Positions 1 through 34,900 of a stretch of DNA of 64,000 nt are shown here, in pieces. A program made the position numbers and the translations under genes. Origin of the DNA: Siniperca chuatsi (Eukaryota; Chordata; Actinopteri; Centrarchiformes; Sinipercidae); assembly GCF_020085105.1 (NCBI RefSeq), contig NC_058047.1:20974001-21038000 (forward strand), written 5' to 3'. Under the pieces are notes generated by a model, which was given only the letters and a program-made list of their open reading frames with translations, had not been told where the DNA came from and did not search any database. How positions within the stretch are numbered: position 1 is the first letter of the stretch; each line of letters opens with the position of its first letter.

Positions 1-850
1 GGACCCCACATAACATGGGAGCAGCTGAACAACAGAAGTTGTCAACAGTGATTTTGAAAACCGCTCTAGAACAGTTTCACCTAAGCCAACCCAGTTCCTG
101 AGTCTGTTGAGTAGAATTGTATGATCAACTGTAGGAAGCTGCACTCACGTTCAGCCAAATCAGAATGGTGTGATTACCACACTCATCAGGATGTCATTTG
201 TTACTCTAAGTACTCTAAATAATGCTGTTTCCGTACTGTGGATCTTTCTAAAGCCAGATTGGAATTTGTCAAAAATATTGTTTCCTTCCATTATTTCTAA
301 GAGTTGCTTAGCAACCACCTTTTCAACAATTTTGGAGATCAAACATAGTTTGACTATGGGACAGTAGTTATGGGGGAGTGTTGGATGTAAACCAGGTTTC
401 TTAAGGAGAGGCTGGATACAGGCCTGTTTAAAGTAGTCTGAGTCCACGCCAGATCTAAGAGACTCATTGACAATGTTAAGAAGCCAAGGGGCGATGACTC
501 CAAAAACCTCTTTAAACAGCTTGAAAAGAAGAATGTCAGATTTACAAGTAGAGAAACTGGTATTAGATACAATGTCGACCAAATCCCTGAGGGTAATGGG
601 GGTAAACTTATCTAAGTTGGTTGAGGGCGAGGGCCCAGGTGAAGGGAGAAGTCGCCCAGGAGGAGTAATTGATGCTTTGATGTTTTCTATCTTTTCAGTA
701 AAATACTTTTAAAACTTATCACATTCCTCAACAGAGGTGGCACTGACTGTTGATGGTACTGAAGAGAAATTTTGAGTTATGGTTTTGAGAGGCAAGTAGA
801 TTAGAAAAGTAAGAGTGTCTCTCACTCTTTACCAGTGAATTAAATGAAGA
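1..850 (-). mobile_element. Degenerate LINE (L2/CR1-type) ORF2 fragment with reverse-transcriptase domain
   Basis: Read on the minus strand, 160-582 gives LLKKPGLHPTLPHNYCPIVK, SKIVEKVVAKQL and FDKFQSGFRKIHSTETALFR, the fingers/palm region of non-LTR reverse transcriptases. From 160 down to 1 another frame continues with TVDHTILLNRLRNWVGL and LPCYVG, the next RT blocks. Frame shifts show that it is dead. The upper limit near 850 is approximate, and the left edge of the window cuts it. Confidence 0.85.
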
Positions 851-2639
851 TAAATAGTGGCTGACAAAAAAACCTCTCATCTCAAGGTCCACTTACTAGC
901 TATTTCTGGAGCTTTCAACTGTATCTGACTCTCTTTCAACTATGATATGTGGTTGAATGCACCAGAAAGAGCAAGTAAGTGGATCTTGAGTTGATTTTTC
1001 GCCAGATGATGAGTTTAATCTATCAAATCTAAGTATCATAGGCCCAGGTTGTCCAGGTCAGGCCTCAGTGATCGAGGTTATGAAGTGAACAGTTCCTCAA
1101 GTTGCTGTTTTATGTGTCAAGGCCCAGTGGATCAGTGCTCATCACTGGAGGCCCCAGGGGTCACATCTCCCTCCTCTCACTACTATTCGGACACACTGCT
1201 CTATTGCTCTTGAGGGGGAGGAAGTGATGGGGGAGGAGGAGTGGGAATGCAGTTACATAATGGCTAATGCCCTCCGTCCATGTGCGGTGTCCGCTGGCAC
1301 ATGGTGTATTGCCCAACAGTCAAGGGCGAATGGACAGATGAAGCAGGGGAGGGATGGAGGGATGGAGATGGGAAGAGTGCTGTGGAGAAATACGGGATGA
1401 GTGCACCAGTCACCTCAACATGAAGGAGGGGATGACAAAGGAACACTAAGCTGCTGCCACTGCCTCACATTTACTGTAGTACTGTTTGTGGAGATTGTGT
1501 GAACACCCACAGACACACATACAAAAAGACAAATAACATAATCAACTTCACGTCAGCCATTGTGGCCCCTCTTAAATTCTGGGCACATCATATTCTTACA
1601 TGTTTAAAAATGATTATGTTTCTTCCCAACCAGGGGTACTTGAATCCCAGGGGGTACTTCTGCAGTTGCCAAAAATTGTGGAGTGGCTCAAGTAATAAAA
1701 AAAAATAGAAAAATCCAGCTTCTGCCACTCCAAGTGGTAGTAGTATGAATGTAAACTTAACCAAACCAACCTAAACACTGACAATTCAATTGTATGAAAG
1801 AACTGTTGAACCACTGCTCTATAGTGTTTCTCATTGTCATGACCCTCTCTTATCTCACACTTACAGTGTGTGTCTCTATTTATATTCCTGTCCCTGGACC
1901 TGCTAAACACACCACTAACCAAATAACATGTGTCCATTCTGAGAAAGAAATACCAGCATGCTTTGTCTGCTTTGTCTTACCTACAGTAAACAGTTCCCCA
2001 TCTCTCTTTGGACAGTGGGGTCTTTGCATGCAGAGAAGATGCTTAGTGCTGGAGCTATATCTATTACGGCATTTCTGTCTCAACGCTGAGCATGACACTA
2101 ACTGTTTACTCTGTGTTGTGTCAATACATGTCCATGCTGTCGCTAGAATTTCCACTATCTTAGCGAAAGAATCTGTTTTGTTTGAGAGGTGAGCTCAAAC
2201 CCATAGCTCCGTCTCCAGTCTGTTATCCGATGGCGGGACTTATTGCGGACTGCAGTGTAGCATGGTTCAGTTCATTGGTTAATGATGAACAAACAGTCAT
2301 GGGGGACTGAGGAGGGATGGCATGTTAGATGAGTTGTCTTAGTCCAGCCTAGCAGGGTGTTGCCACTCTGTTCATTATTTCACTGTTGTGCATCATGGAA
2401 GAAGGGGAGAATGAGAGTGATAGCAGGAATTGACAGCTGCAGACGTCACATTAGTGACAGATTACAGCCACACGTATCTGACACAAAACAGAGACTCCAG
2501 CATAGACTCAGCAGCTCATTTGCCCTTTCTCTCAGTTTCTCTCTTTAGTCACTGTGCTCGCTGCAGGAGGACGTCCTTTATACTTATGGCATTAATGTCA
2601 AAGAGCCCATCTGGAAACCAATTACAGTATAAGTGTAAA

Positions 2640-2900
2640 ACTACTTTTTCAGGTTCATCCAACTATGTTACATACCAAATTTGGTGAGGACTGGGTGAAG
2701 TTTCTAGGATGAATGGTTAAAAAAAGTCAAGATGGTGGAACATCTGTTTAGGCAGAAATGGGCGTGGGCTTTACTGATCAATTTGGCTTGAACCATAAAA
2801 TCCAGGAAGTATTCTTCTACAACTTACAGGTCACATGTGTTTTATAAATGGCCATCTGGTAGTGCTATTGGATCAAGATCCTTGCCAAACACCAATCTTA
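2640..2900. repeat. Probable dispersed repeat (CCAAATTTGGTGAGGA type)
   Basis: A block with catccaactatgtta, accaaatttggtgagg and gtgaagtttctagg resembles a repeat scattered through percomorph genomes. I know it only by sequence pattern; its class is unknown to me and the ends are approximate. Confidence 0.35.
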
Positions 2901-5099
2901 TCTTCCTTGGACCTTGATCTAACATTTCGGCAAATTCCACTAAAATCTGCTAATAATAATATATATAATTTTGGGATGTGCCTGCTAACTAACAGACGTA
3001 ATAAGGACAACAAAAATGAGACACTTTGAAAATAGCACTTAACTAAACAAAGTTTACTATGTTCATTAAAGGAAAGCAGAAAGGCAAGAATGAAATAATA
3101 AAAGATGGAATAATAAAGAATAGAACACAGTGAAGATGTAAAAATAGAAAACATGATCAAAAGAAAAACTAATTTTAGAAAATGAAATTAGATTTTAAAA
3201 ATGCATGGGAAAACAACACAAGGTTAAAAGTTGGCAAGATCAAAAGGCAATTACGTAAAAGCAAATCTATGAGAGTGTATTTTGAGAAGCGGATTTAAAG
3301 ATGTTACTGAGTTAGTGAGTTTGAGTTCTTTGGGCAGGGCAGTCTACAGATCTGAGGCCGCTGACTGAAGAAGCACAATCACTGTTAGGCTCGGGTCCTG
3401 TCTGAGGGTCTCAGGTTAAAATCTCATATAACACGCAAAAGCATTAAAAAAATGACAAGTTCAATATCAATATGTCCCAGTCACTCTGGATAATCCAGAA
3501 GACACACTGTCCATAGTCCCCATCGGTAGACCGTTTCTGTTGATTTAAAAAAACTGTAATTTATTAATGCTGTAAGCACCACAAACAAACTTCCATTCAC
3601 CTCCTTTGTATTGTTATGGCGGCAGAATTATTTTGTATTTTGAGTAAAGCCTTTAAATTATGCTTTGTCTTTGACCAACATCACTGAGGTGAACCTGGGG
3701 TCACACAACATCGACACGTTGTTTGTGTGTATCCACCATACACAGTTATCAATGGAGTTCCGTGTGCTCAGTGATGATGGATGGTGTACCCCAGATCCTT
3801 TGATAATATATCCATTCCCTGCTGCATTTACCATGCTCATGAATCTGACATGTACACACAGTAGCCTCATTACTTTTTAAAGACCACCACAGCCCCTCCC
3901 ACAGGAGAGCTGGTCTGCTATAAACTCAACATCATCATGGATGCTCACTGATATCATGACCTAGAAAATAAAGCAAGATGATTATCTCTGACATGATGCA
4001 CAGCCCAGCTACAAGAACCAGAAAATAAACAGAATAAAGCTACATGTTGAAGTCCAAACAGCATTGGACTCAGAAAGAGAGACGTAAACCTGATCACACT
4101 TTGTTCTAAACATTGGCCAGAGGCTTCAACTCAACAACAAAGCTTGACCAATCACTCTGATGTGTATGTGCGTGTCTGCATGCATGTGTACAAGTGATAG
4201 ATAGCATAAGACATCTCCACATCACCCAGGATCTAAGGAAGCTAACAAGATACAGAGCACCGCTGACACCATGGCCTTATAAAGCAGGAGCCCGCTCCCC
4301 TCCCTGGCCTGCAGACACCAAAAGCTTTGATCTGCCATTGTATGGAGAAGACAGACAGGCCGAGGCCCAGCAAGCTGCAGCCATGAATATCGAACTAACA
4401 GAACAGATGCTGTACCTATCAAAGTGTGTTGGAATCAAATGAGCAAACCCTCTCTGTTCACATCAAACGTGATAACCATATCCACATCATTGTAGAGGAC
4501 AAGCACTGTAGATTAAATCTCTTTATGGACTCTCCTTATGGCATCTTGCCACCTGGGTACGGGTAAGGTAATCCTGAAGCTAACTCCCTGATTTGTTTCA
4601 CCAGTGATCTAAAAATAGACTGAGATTTCAGATTTTCAGATACATACATTTTTCCCATACCCGTCTCTGAGATTTCTGCCGCAACCCCAATACAGTGGTG
4701 GTGCTCACACCATTGAGAAACGAAATTGAAAAATAACATCTCTTTCCAGAAAAAGTGTCTCAGTAAATCTGGATAATCCACAGAACACACAGTCCACAGT
4801 TTTCATAGGGATTATTTCTTCGGTAGAAGGTAGTTCCAATGACACCTGTTTACAGCATGGTCTGTGGATTACTCAGAGTAACCAGGACATTGTTTCTGAA
4901 AACAGATGTTGAATAAACTACAAAGAATAGTTATGTTATATTGGGAATTAAGTTTATTCTGCCCATTAAGTATAAAATTGGGGCCAGGAGCATATTATTT
5001 TAGCTTTGCATAACGACTAGAATCAGGGGGAAATAGCTAGCCTGGAAGAAAATGTTACAGCACATAACTCCCTGTAAAAACACAACTTGTCATTGTTAC

Positions 5100-5270
5100 A
5101 TTTCTGTTAGATATAACGTGTTAATTAGTGGGTTTTAAAGGTGCTAGTAGATATATTTCTTAAATTTTGGACAGAGTCAGATTAGCTGTTTCCCCCTGCT
5201 TCCAGTCTTTATGCTAAGCTAAGCTTTTTTTCCTTTGGTAATTTTGTTGAACTGACATTAATCTGCCCTT
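5100..5270 (-). repeat. Percomorph non-autonomous repeat, reverse copy (family A)
   Basis: Contains ataacgtgttaattagtg, aaaggtgctagtagat, tttggacagagtcag, agctgtttccccctgct and ccagtctttatgctaagc. The same blocks occur in reverse complement at about 8630-8880, so two copies of one family lie in hcn2 introns in opposite orientation. Confidence 0.75.
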
Positions 5271-5353
5271 AACTATCAACATTAGCTTGATTTGCTGACT
5301 CTGTGTCAAACATAACAGCTCTAAATCAAGCAATAAACATCCAGTGAAATAAC

Positions 5354-6029
5354 CATAGACTGTATAAAAGAAGTGGATGTAGCCACCGTGACATTAACCA
5401 TTGGTTTGTGGACTATGTTTGGAAGTCTCAAGTTTGGCATTTTGGCCATTTTGTTTTTTGGAGCCAGAAGTGACCATATTTGGATGAGAGGGTGGAGCTG
5501 GGGAGGGTTAGGGTTAATGTTAATGTTACTTTCATGAACTGAAAACACACTGTGAAAAGGTCAAACCTCTAAGACGAAAACACAGACAACACTCAAAAAC
5601 AAGTTCACGGCTATATAACTGTACACAGTGCCATGGATACGCATTGCTATGCCTCTATCCTGATTGACAGGTCGCCATGGTAATGACTTGTCAATCACAA
5701 GGTAGCCACGTCCTAAAGCATATCCTGCTTTGTCGTCTATTTTACTCTAAATGGGACCATAATTTACAAAATGAACGTCATGCTGTATTGAAGAACACTT
5801 GAAACTAGCGATTGAGATCATAAACTCATTAGGAAAATGTTTACCAAGGTAATAAATCAAGTGAGAAATAGGGTCATTTTCTCATAGACTTCTATACAAT
5901 CAGACTTCTTTTGCAACCAATGGAGTCACCCCCTGCTGGCCATTAGAAAGAATGCAGGTTTAAGGCACTTCTGCATGGCTTCACTTTTCACACCCAGAAG
6001 CTACGTCCACTTCTTCTATATAGTCTGTG
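5354..6029. mobile_element. hAT-like non-autonomous DNA transposon with 8-bp target duplication
   Basis: The 5' end is CATAGACTGTATAaaagaag and the 3' end is its inverted counterpart cttctatatagtctgtg. About 30 bp of terminal inverted repeat is shared, including the inner GTGGA[T/C]GTAG. Both sides are flanked by the identical octamer GAAATAAC (5346-5353 and 6030-6037). An 8-bp duplication fits the hAT superfamily. It is 676 bp with no transposase frame. It lies inside hcn2 intron 4, beside exon 4. Confidence 0.85.
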
Positions 6030-6061
6030 GAAATAACTCCAAAAACTAGCCAGATCCTTAC

Positions 6062-27469
<21,408 letters not shown>

Positions 27470-28647
27470 GACATGTAAAATCCAATACCTTTATTCAGTT
27501 TGTGCTTGTTGTACAACAGATGGTGGTCCATGTACTCGGAAGATACAACAATTTACACAATTCTGGCTAGATCTTTTTATTTGTGTAACTCTGAAATGGT
27601 AACATCCAATCACAACACTACTCAGGTTAAATGGAACATATGGCTTCTTAATCATCTACACAGTGAAGGGAACAGAGACGACGGTCCAACAATCGCACAC
27701 AAATGTTTTATCTCAGATCCCACTGAATGAGAAAGAAAAACATCTTATTAAACGTTTATCTGATGTATTAGATTGAAACATCAGTGCGTAGTATTAAAGT
27801 TGCATTCGACAGAAGCAACAGATGTTATATCTCTTGCACTTGGTCCATAACAATATATTTTTATGTGGATGCGACATCAGCAACAGGAACATTGGTGACT
27901 CAAACTCCAATTTAAAATATGTGAATAGGAAAAGGAAATAAAAGCATGATTTAAAAGGGACAAAAGCCTTCCTACTGAAAGAACTATAATTTCTTGCGGC
28001 AACAAAACCTAGCAGACATTGAATCTTAATCATTTCTGCATTTAATTTTAAGTGTCACATTTAAATCTTGTAACAGGTAACAAAATGCATAACGAAATGG
28101 TGTTTGTTAAGGCAAAGTATAAAACTCTGCTAAGGGAGGTTTGTGGGGACAGATCAAACGTGTGAATTCAAGCACACTCCAGTTGTTACTATAAGAATGG
28201 CAGTGATGTATCAGGATCAAAAATGTTTCAGATCCTCTGAACGTAACTTGTGCTGGTTTACAAGTAACCATTCCACATTGGAGAATATAAAAGCAAAAGA
28301 CTGACAACCGTGAGGTCAGCGTAGGAAGCATCAGTATTAACAGAAAATAAGCACAAACTAAGCATTCCTCACATGAACATTCTAATGATTTTACAACGAA
28401 CACACACTTGGCTAGAACAGCATTTTAAACTCATGCAATATTTGCCCCACGGTCTCAAGCAGAAATTACTTCACACTATGTTCTCAAGCTGTACTAAGTG
28501 AAGAATATAGAAGAAAACAAAAGAGGAAATCAGACAACTTCTTAAAACATTAACACCCAAGCACAAAAAGGTACTTAAAACTGCAGGGTGCACAGTATAA
28601 TGTGCAACACAACAGCTGAATCCTGGACTGCCATCTGGGTCGTCCAT
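27470..28647 (-). other. bsg: bsg probable 3' UTR exon
   Basis: A strong acceptor (ctttttctttcctag) ends at 28648, and on the minus strand AATAAA occurs at 27490-27495. This gives a roughly 1.2-kb untranslated exon. The splice is inferred from signals only; the alternative is a continuous 3' UTR from the stop. Confidence 0.6.
27490..27495 (-). terminator. bsg candidate polyadenylation signal
   Basis: AATAAA on the minus strand at the end of the proposed 3' UTR; cleavage would fall near 27465-27480. Confidence 0.55.
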
Positions 28648-28846
28648 CTAGGAAAGAAAAAAGTTGCATGAGTGAACAATTAAATTTGTTTCAAAACATT
28701 TGTCTTATATTCAGATTGTACATTTGGTTTATCTTCTAAATAATGTTTATTTTGTTCAAGGTTGGTATTAAACGTGCAGACAACGAGAAGAGCGGTAGCC
28801 CACAGTAAGCAGTTTTAACTTTAATTTTAAGAAGAACTTCACACAC

Positions 28847-28919
28847 CTCTTTCAGCTTCTAGTTAGAATTCCTTTGCCTCACATTCTTGTCTTTGTGATT
28901 CGCATTAGAATTACTCTTC
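28847..28919 (-). CDS. bsg: bsg last coding exon and stop
   Basis: Acceptor gtgtttttcag. LKSNSNANHKDKNVRQRNSN, then TAG at 28859-28861; the ending KNVRQRNS is a basigin hallmark. A good donor (gtgtgt, 28846-28841) follows the stop by 12 nt, so a 3' UTR intron is likely. Confidence 0.92.
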
Positions 28920-31900
28920 CTGAAAAACACAGAGCAAACATGAGTTCAGTAAAAAGTACAAATAAAAAATAAAAAGATTTTTAGTGACAATCAAGGTACT
29001 GAGCTGCTGACTGTACTTACAGAGGAGCAGATCCTGAGTCATCATCTGGACAGCAGTAAACAATCAATGAAGGAAGGCAAACAAAAACAAGAGTCAGTTG
29101 AAGGCAGGTTACATGTCTGTGATTGAAGTGAGCAATACATGCCACCCCCCGCTCCCACAGATGTTAGAACATGACATCCTCTGCAACATGATTCCGATGA
29201 GGTTATGATCAAATCCAACTAAACATGAACTGAAGCATGCCCGCCTGTTGCATTTCTGACAATGAATGATACAACAAAACCCTTGAAAATTGTTTACTGA
29301 GCAATTCCACACACAATCATAGTTTGTGTTCTATAAAAGATGCATTGATAATGTCACTTAATAGACACTGTATGACTTTTTAGTAAATCTGTAAAAAGAT
29401 TTGAAAATTGCCATTCATGAACATTTTTGTACATTGTCCAGAGTCACCCCTTAGCATCACACAGGCTCATGCAACACAAACAAAGGACACCAAAGGAACA
29501 CTGCAGTGGCTGTATTACAATTAAAAAAAACAAAAACAAAGAGTAAACGTCTTTCAACTGGCTGAGCTAACACACAACCTGGCAATGTATAGTGGCAGTA
29601 TTCACACCAGAGCAAGAGCACGTATTCACAAGGTAAGGCAAGAGTAGGCTACCTCTGTGGCCAAATGGTGAATGAGAAATGTAAATGATGTACTGGTCTT
29701 GAGAAGAGGGTTGCCTATTATTTATCATGCATAAAGTACAAGATGCAGAAGGCATGCAGACAGAATGCTGAAACCTCTCACTTTTCAACCTATCCAATTT
29801 CATGTCAAACCATTACACTAGCTTACATGTCTCATTTGACTCTTTCATTGGCTCAAACACGATTTTAAAGACCAATAAATGCAATGGAAAGAAAATATTT
29901 TAAAGCTTGCACTGATTGCAGGGCCAGTGAAAGAGTGACCAAATCTTTGAGCGCATTCCTCTTAGGAGTGGTGACTATGAAAGCAGTTCATTCAGACTCC
30001 CATAGCTTTTTCCACGCCGTCATCTCAGCTCAACCACTTCAGTCTGACATGCAGTTTTGTCGACTTACCAAAATGCAAAATCAGCAGCGAACAGAGAAGT
30101 AAAAATGTAAATAATAGTTTCTATCACAGATTGTTTATACAGTGGCGGAAGCTAACACCTGATCTTTATTTTAAAAGTAAGTAAATAATAACAAAACCAA
30201 AGACAATAAGGGTTCACATTGAATGCATGCAACTACAGTCTATACAGTGGTGTGCAAAAGTGTTTGCCTCCTTCCTGATTTCTTTTTTTTTTTCTCTCAT
30301 GTTTGTCACTTAAATGTTTCAGATCATCAAACAAATTTAAATATTAGTCAAAGATAACACAAGTAAACACAAAATGCAGTTTTTAAATGAAGGTTGTTAT
30401 TATATGGTGAAAACAAATTCCAAATCTACATGGCCCTGTGTGAAATAGTGATTGCCCCCTAAACCCGCTGTAAAAGACTCATTGCAAGTTATCGCAAACG
30501 CTTGATTGCAGTTGTTGCTGCTAAGGGTGGCCCAACAGGTTATTAGGTTTAGAGAGCAATCACTATTTCACACAGGGCCATGTAGGTTTGGAATTTGTTT
30601 TCCCTTAATAAAATTAAAAACATTTAAAAACTGCATTCTGTGTTTATTTGTGTTATCTTTGAGTAATGTTTAAATTTGTTTGATGATCTGAAACATTTAA
30701 GTGTGACAAACATGCAAAAAAATAAGAAATCAGGAAGGGGGCAAACACTTTGCACACCACTGTACATCACCTTTAAGAGTCATGCATTGTCTTAATGGTC
30801 TCTGACTTGCCACTGGGGGGCACTAAATCTTTTCAACACAGTTCAGTAAACAAGGCCTACAGAGTTTGATGTGTTTTTGTCCTGTTAGAAGTTGAATGAC
30901 TTAAAAGAGGCTGCTTTATATTCTTTTAGCCACACATTACGACAGTGGACTGAGAAGTTGAGTGCAGGTTGGGAAATGGCCATATCTACCCTCAAAATGT
31001 CCATACTTTTACTTTCTGGTGGATATTTTCACAGCCACGTTGGTAGCTAACTATTCATGATATGAGGGTATTCATCTCCTACTAAAACCTGTGTAATTAG
31101 TAAAAATGGCCATTACATTTTGGAATTCACCAACCATTATGGCCAATTGACAAATAAAATTCTCAGCTCTAATTGGCTGTTCAGACCGAAAACAGCACCG
31201 TGTTAAAAAAGGGACAGCACTGGTGGCGCCATGTTGCTTCAGGTATTGGTGACAAGATTAAATACGATCTAGGAGGCCTAGTAACAGCATCAGTAGCACT
31301 TTATAGTACTATGAGTCACACCGGTAATCACTCCATCTTATGTTTTGATGTTAACAAGGTAAAACAGTAGAATGACGGAGCAAAGTAATATAAAAGGAAT
31401 GTGACATTGCACATATTTGACTGGCAAATGCAGTGCCATGCCGGATGATGTTCAACTTATTTGACCCACAGTTTGGTTTTTTTGCCCAAACCCTCCATCA
31501 CTGTTAACACAGTGGTGTCATTGAAATGAATGAGAAGGCAGAGTTTTTTCACGCAGTGCTATGTGTCGGTCTGACCACGACCTAAGAGTTGATGTAATAT
31601 GTAGTGGTGGAGGTGGAGTGGCGTACGTACCGTCATTGACCTCATCAGGCTTTCTCCTCTTCTCATAGATGAAGATGATGGTCACCAGGATGATGACCTC
31701 GGCCACAATGCCAAGGAAGGGCCACAGAGCAGCCAGCCGACTGCGGACGCGCAGGTGGATCTTGTCGCTTCTTGTGCCAAATTCACTGGTTCCAGAGCAG
31801 ATGTAGTCTCCAATGTCGTTTTCGATGCTCAGGTTATTAATGGTCAGAGTGGTCTTGTTAGGGGTGCTCTTGATCTCATATTTGTCGCTAGTGCCGTTGA

Positions 31901-34900
31901 AGATTGGCTGAGGGTTATGTTTAAGCAACAAGTTAGCAACACAGGTGTGACTATTTTATTTTACAATTGAAGTACTGGACATACATCATTTGCAACTTAT
32001 AAAGCATCACAATATTAAAAGGTGATTGAAATGTTTAGGCTCATGTACTCTGGTTTAGAACTGTAGATCAAAAACATACCATGAATAAATTTAAGTTAAT
32101 AGAAATTACAAGCTTGAGAGACACATACAATTTGGATGCCATCTTCCACTTTGAACCACGTCCAGTCAGTAGGCAGTGGATAGCTGTGGCTCACACAGAC
32201 TATCACACCTTTGTCCATCTCATTGCCATGCTCAGAGTGCTTGTAGGCAGAAACATGGGGAAGTGCTACAGTAGGAAGAGAAACACATTAAAATTAGAAT
32301 ATGAAATTTTGTGAATTCATGAAATTAATTGCCCTTAAATCGTGTATGCTGGAGCAAGAGGCACCTTCACATACGACTTTGAAACCAAGAACCGACTGGA
32401 ATGTTTCCAGAGCTACTTTCATAATAATACATTTGTTCTTTTGATTCCCATTATCAATTCCTAGTTTTTTTCAGTTTTACATTCCTATGAAGTTGAACTT
32501 TAATTTAAATTCATTATCAAACTGTCACCCTTATGATTGTTCTCTTGCACAGGTGACACCCAGTTTTCAGCTCTTTTTTAGCACAGAATCATTTCCCTTA
32601 ATGGTGAATTGCACAACAGCACAGAGAAAAAAAACAAAACATTAGATGAGATCAGGGCTCATATCCATTATGTATTTTACAGTAAAGCTCCAATATTACA
32701 TATGTTCAATTACATTTGTCTCTACACTAACCCCATTTTTTTTTAAAAATGCTACTGTTTTGGTGCAAACTGGTAGCTTCCTTCAATTTGTCAGTAATCT
32801 CTTGCTTATTACCATATCATCAAACATTCAATAAATGAGATGTATTGCAAGTAAATCAATAGGGCACTATCATTAGTTTATGGATACATAATCCTTGATG
32901 CTGTGAACAAATGGACCACCAGGAGAGCCAAAACATCACCTTAAATAGTATCAGTGCTTACTGTTAAAAATAACAGATCACCACATTATGCTTCGTGGAA
33001 AATGGCCACCTTTAGTTCTTCCAGTGAAACTGAATCTGAAGTATATACTTTATATACAGGCTACCTAATCTGTAACTCTAAAAACACATAACATTTGCAA
33101 CCATGTTAGTTATAACTAATGTAAACATGGACATCTGTAATAATCATTAATTAACTTACTTTTGACTTCAATTGTCTGCTTCACCTCTGGCTCAGTCAGG
33201 AACACACATTCATACTTTCCACCAGAACTGTGCGTGATCTTGTCCAAACTATGGAAAGAAAAAAGAATCAAGGATGTGAGAGCTGCTTGCAACACTAATA
33301 GAAATCAGGTATTTTTCTCTGCAGACCTTACAACCTAGCATATAGCAGGTGGTCTTCTTCTAACTTCTAACCAATTCTGCCACATTAATAACAGTGACTA
33401 GTTTTCCAGTTAGCTGAGTAGAAAATTCACAGTAGAACCCTGTTTATGCTCAAGAGCTGGAGGGAAAAATAAAGCTGCTTGTCCATGCAACAAATATTTC
33501 AAATTTCCCCTGATAATCACAATCCCACTTTTGTTTGGTGCTGCTGTCCCATACAGTCATGCCTGCTCTCTCTAATGGGGAATTAAGGTCAGGTCAAGTG
33601 AGCACACTGCTAGTGGCGCTTATCCCTGCTGCCAAGACTACTGGCAAAGCTGCACGACTGCACGGCCCATCTCTCTGCTAATCAAGAGCAGCGAATGCCT
33701 GAATGGCACCCCTAGCTCTGTTGCTAATGGAGGCATCCAGGGAGACAGTGAGATAGAGATAGTGAGAGGGGGAGGGGCCACAGACAAGCAAAAGGCAAAG
33801 CACTAGGGAGAGAACATTAGAGGATAAAGATGGCTATTGACTGTAGTAACAGAGCCAGAAAGGGATAGCATAAGAATCAGAGTAAAGCACAAAAGAAGGG
33901 AAAAAATAAAGGCTGGAGCAAGACATCAAGGCCAGCAGCGCTCTTTAAGGCCAAGAATTGGTTAAATGTCTTCAAAATCAATGACGCTCAGTCTTTCAGC
34001 CCATAGGACATCTAAAAGTATTAAAGCCAACAAAGCTTGCCATTTTCATGTATGCTTCATTCACTCAGTTCTGCTAATCAGTGAATTGCATTGAGTTGTC
34101 CAAAACATGGCCTCTCAGGAAGAAAAAGGAATTCTTCTGCTTTACGAGTTAGTGTGAAACAGCATATAAACACTGCCAGATTCAAGGCGATGGACATTTA
34201 TATTACTATCAAGAGGATGAGCACCTTTATTGTGCCATAGCAACAGCAGGGCAGAACTGCTCATATGGCACACTTGGGTGGATGTAGCTACTTACCGAAG
34301 GACCGTGAATGGAGTGGCCTCAGTGGACTTGGAATCTTCGATGAGTTTGCCATTGTGCAACCAGTGGGAGCCCTTGATTGGAAGGCTGGACTCTGTCAAA
34401 TTGCAGCTGAGGACAGCGGAGGTCTGGTTGCTGACCTCAAAAGGGTCAGTAATGATCTTTGGAACTTGAGATAAACAGAGGGGAAAATTATTATTATTAT
34501 TTTTTTAAATCATACTTTTCTAAAAATGTTCTAATAATTTCAGCTTATTGGAATTATACAACATTTTTTGCAGGTTTAGACATCAATGCTGCTCCACAAA
34601 AGGCAAAACGCAGTAACTACATATTTGCTCAAAATTTAGTTTTAACCTGTATCTGACTGAAATATGTTTTACTAAATAAAAGTTATGACATAGAAATGTG
34701 TAATTTCTGTGAAATAGCTTTTTTAATTTGCAAAGGAACCTAAAAACCAAAAATGTAGTATCTGCACTTTGGCTGTGTATTGCTGCCCAGGGTGCAGTTA
34801 CTGCACTCGGGCTAATCTGTGTGCTGTCGTCACCACACTCTCTGCCATAGAGGGACAACTAACTAGACCGCTAAAGTAAGAGGGCTATAATCAAGTGAAA

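Larger units (their letters stand above)
1..6061 (-). other. hcn2 intron 4 (partial)
   Basis: No further hcn2 exon was recognised here. It holds LINE relics (1 to about 850), a dispersed repeat near 2640-2900, a reverse-oriented repeat near 5100-5270 and a complete hAT-like element at 5354-6029. Between about 850 and 2640 and between 2900 and 5100 I see only AT-rich, non-coding sequence with short frames that match nothing I know. Confidence 0.7.

Noticed and set aside
4194..4442. 82-aa plus-strand frame in hcn2 intron 4
   Set aside because: No domain, no splice context on the plus strand, and no similarity that I recognise.
1..6061. hcn2 exons 5-8 (C-linker, CNBD)
   Set aside because: Looked for HDYYEHRYQGKMFDE-like and CNBD blocks on the minus strand; none found, so they must lie beyond the window.
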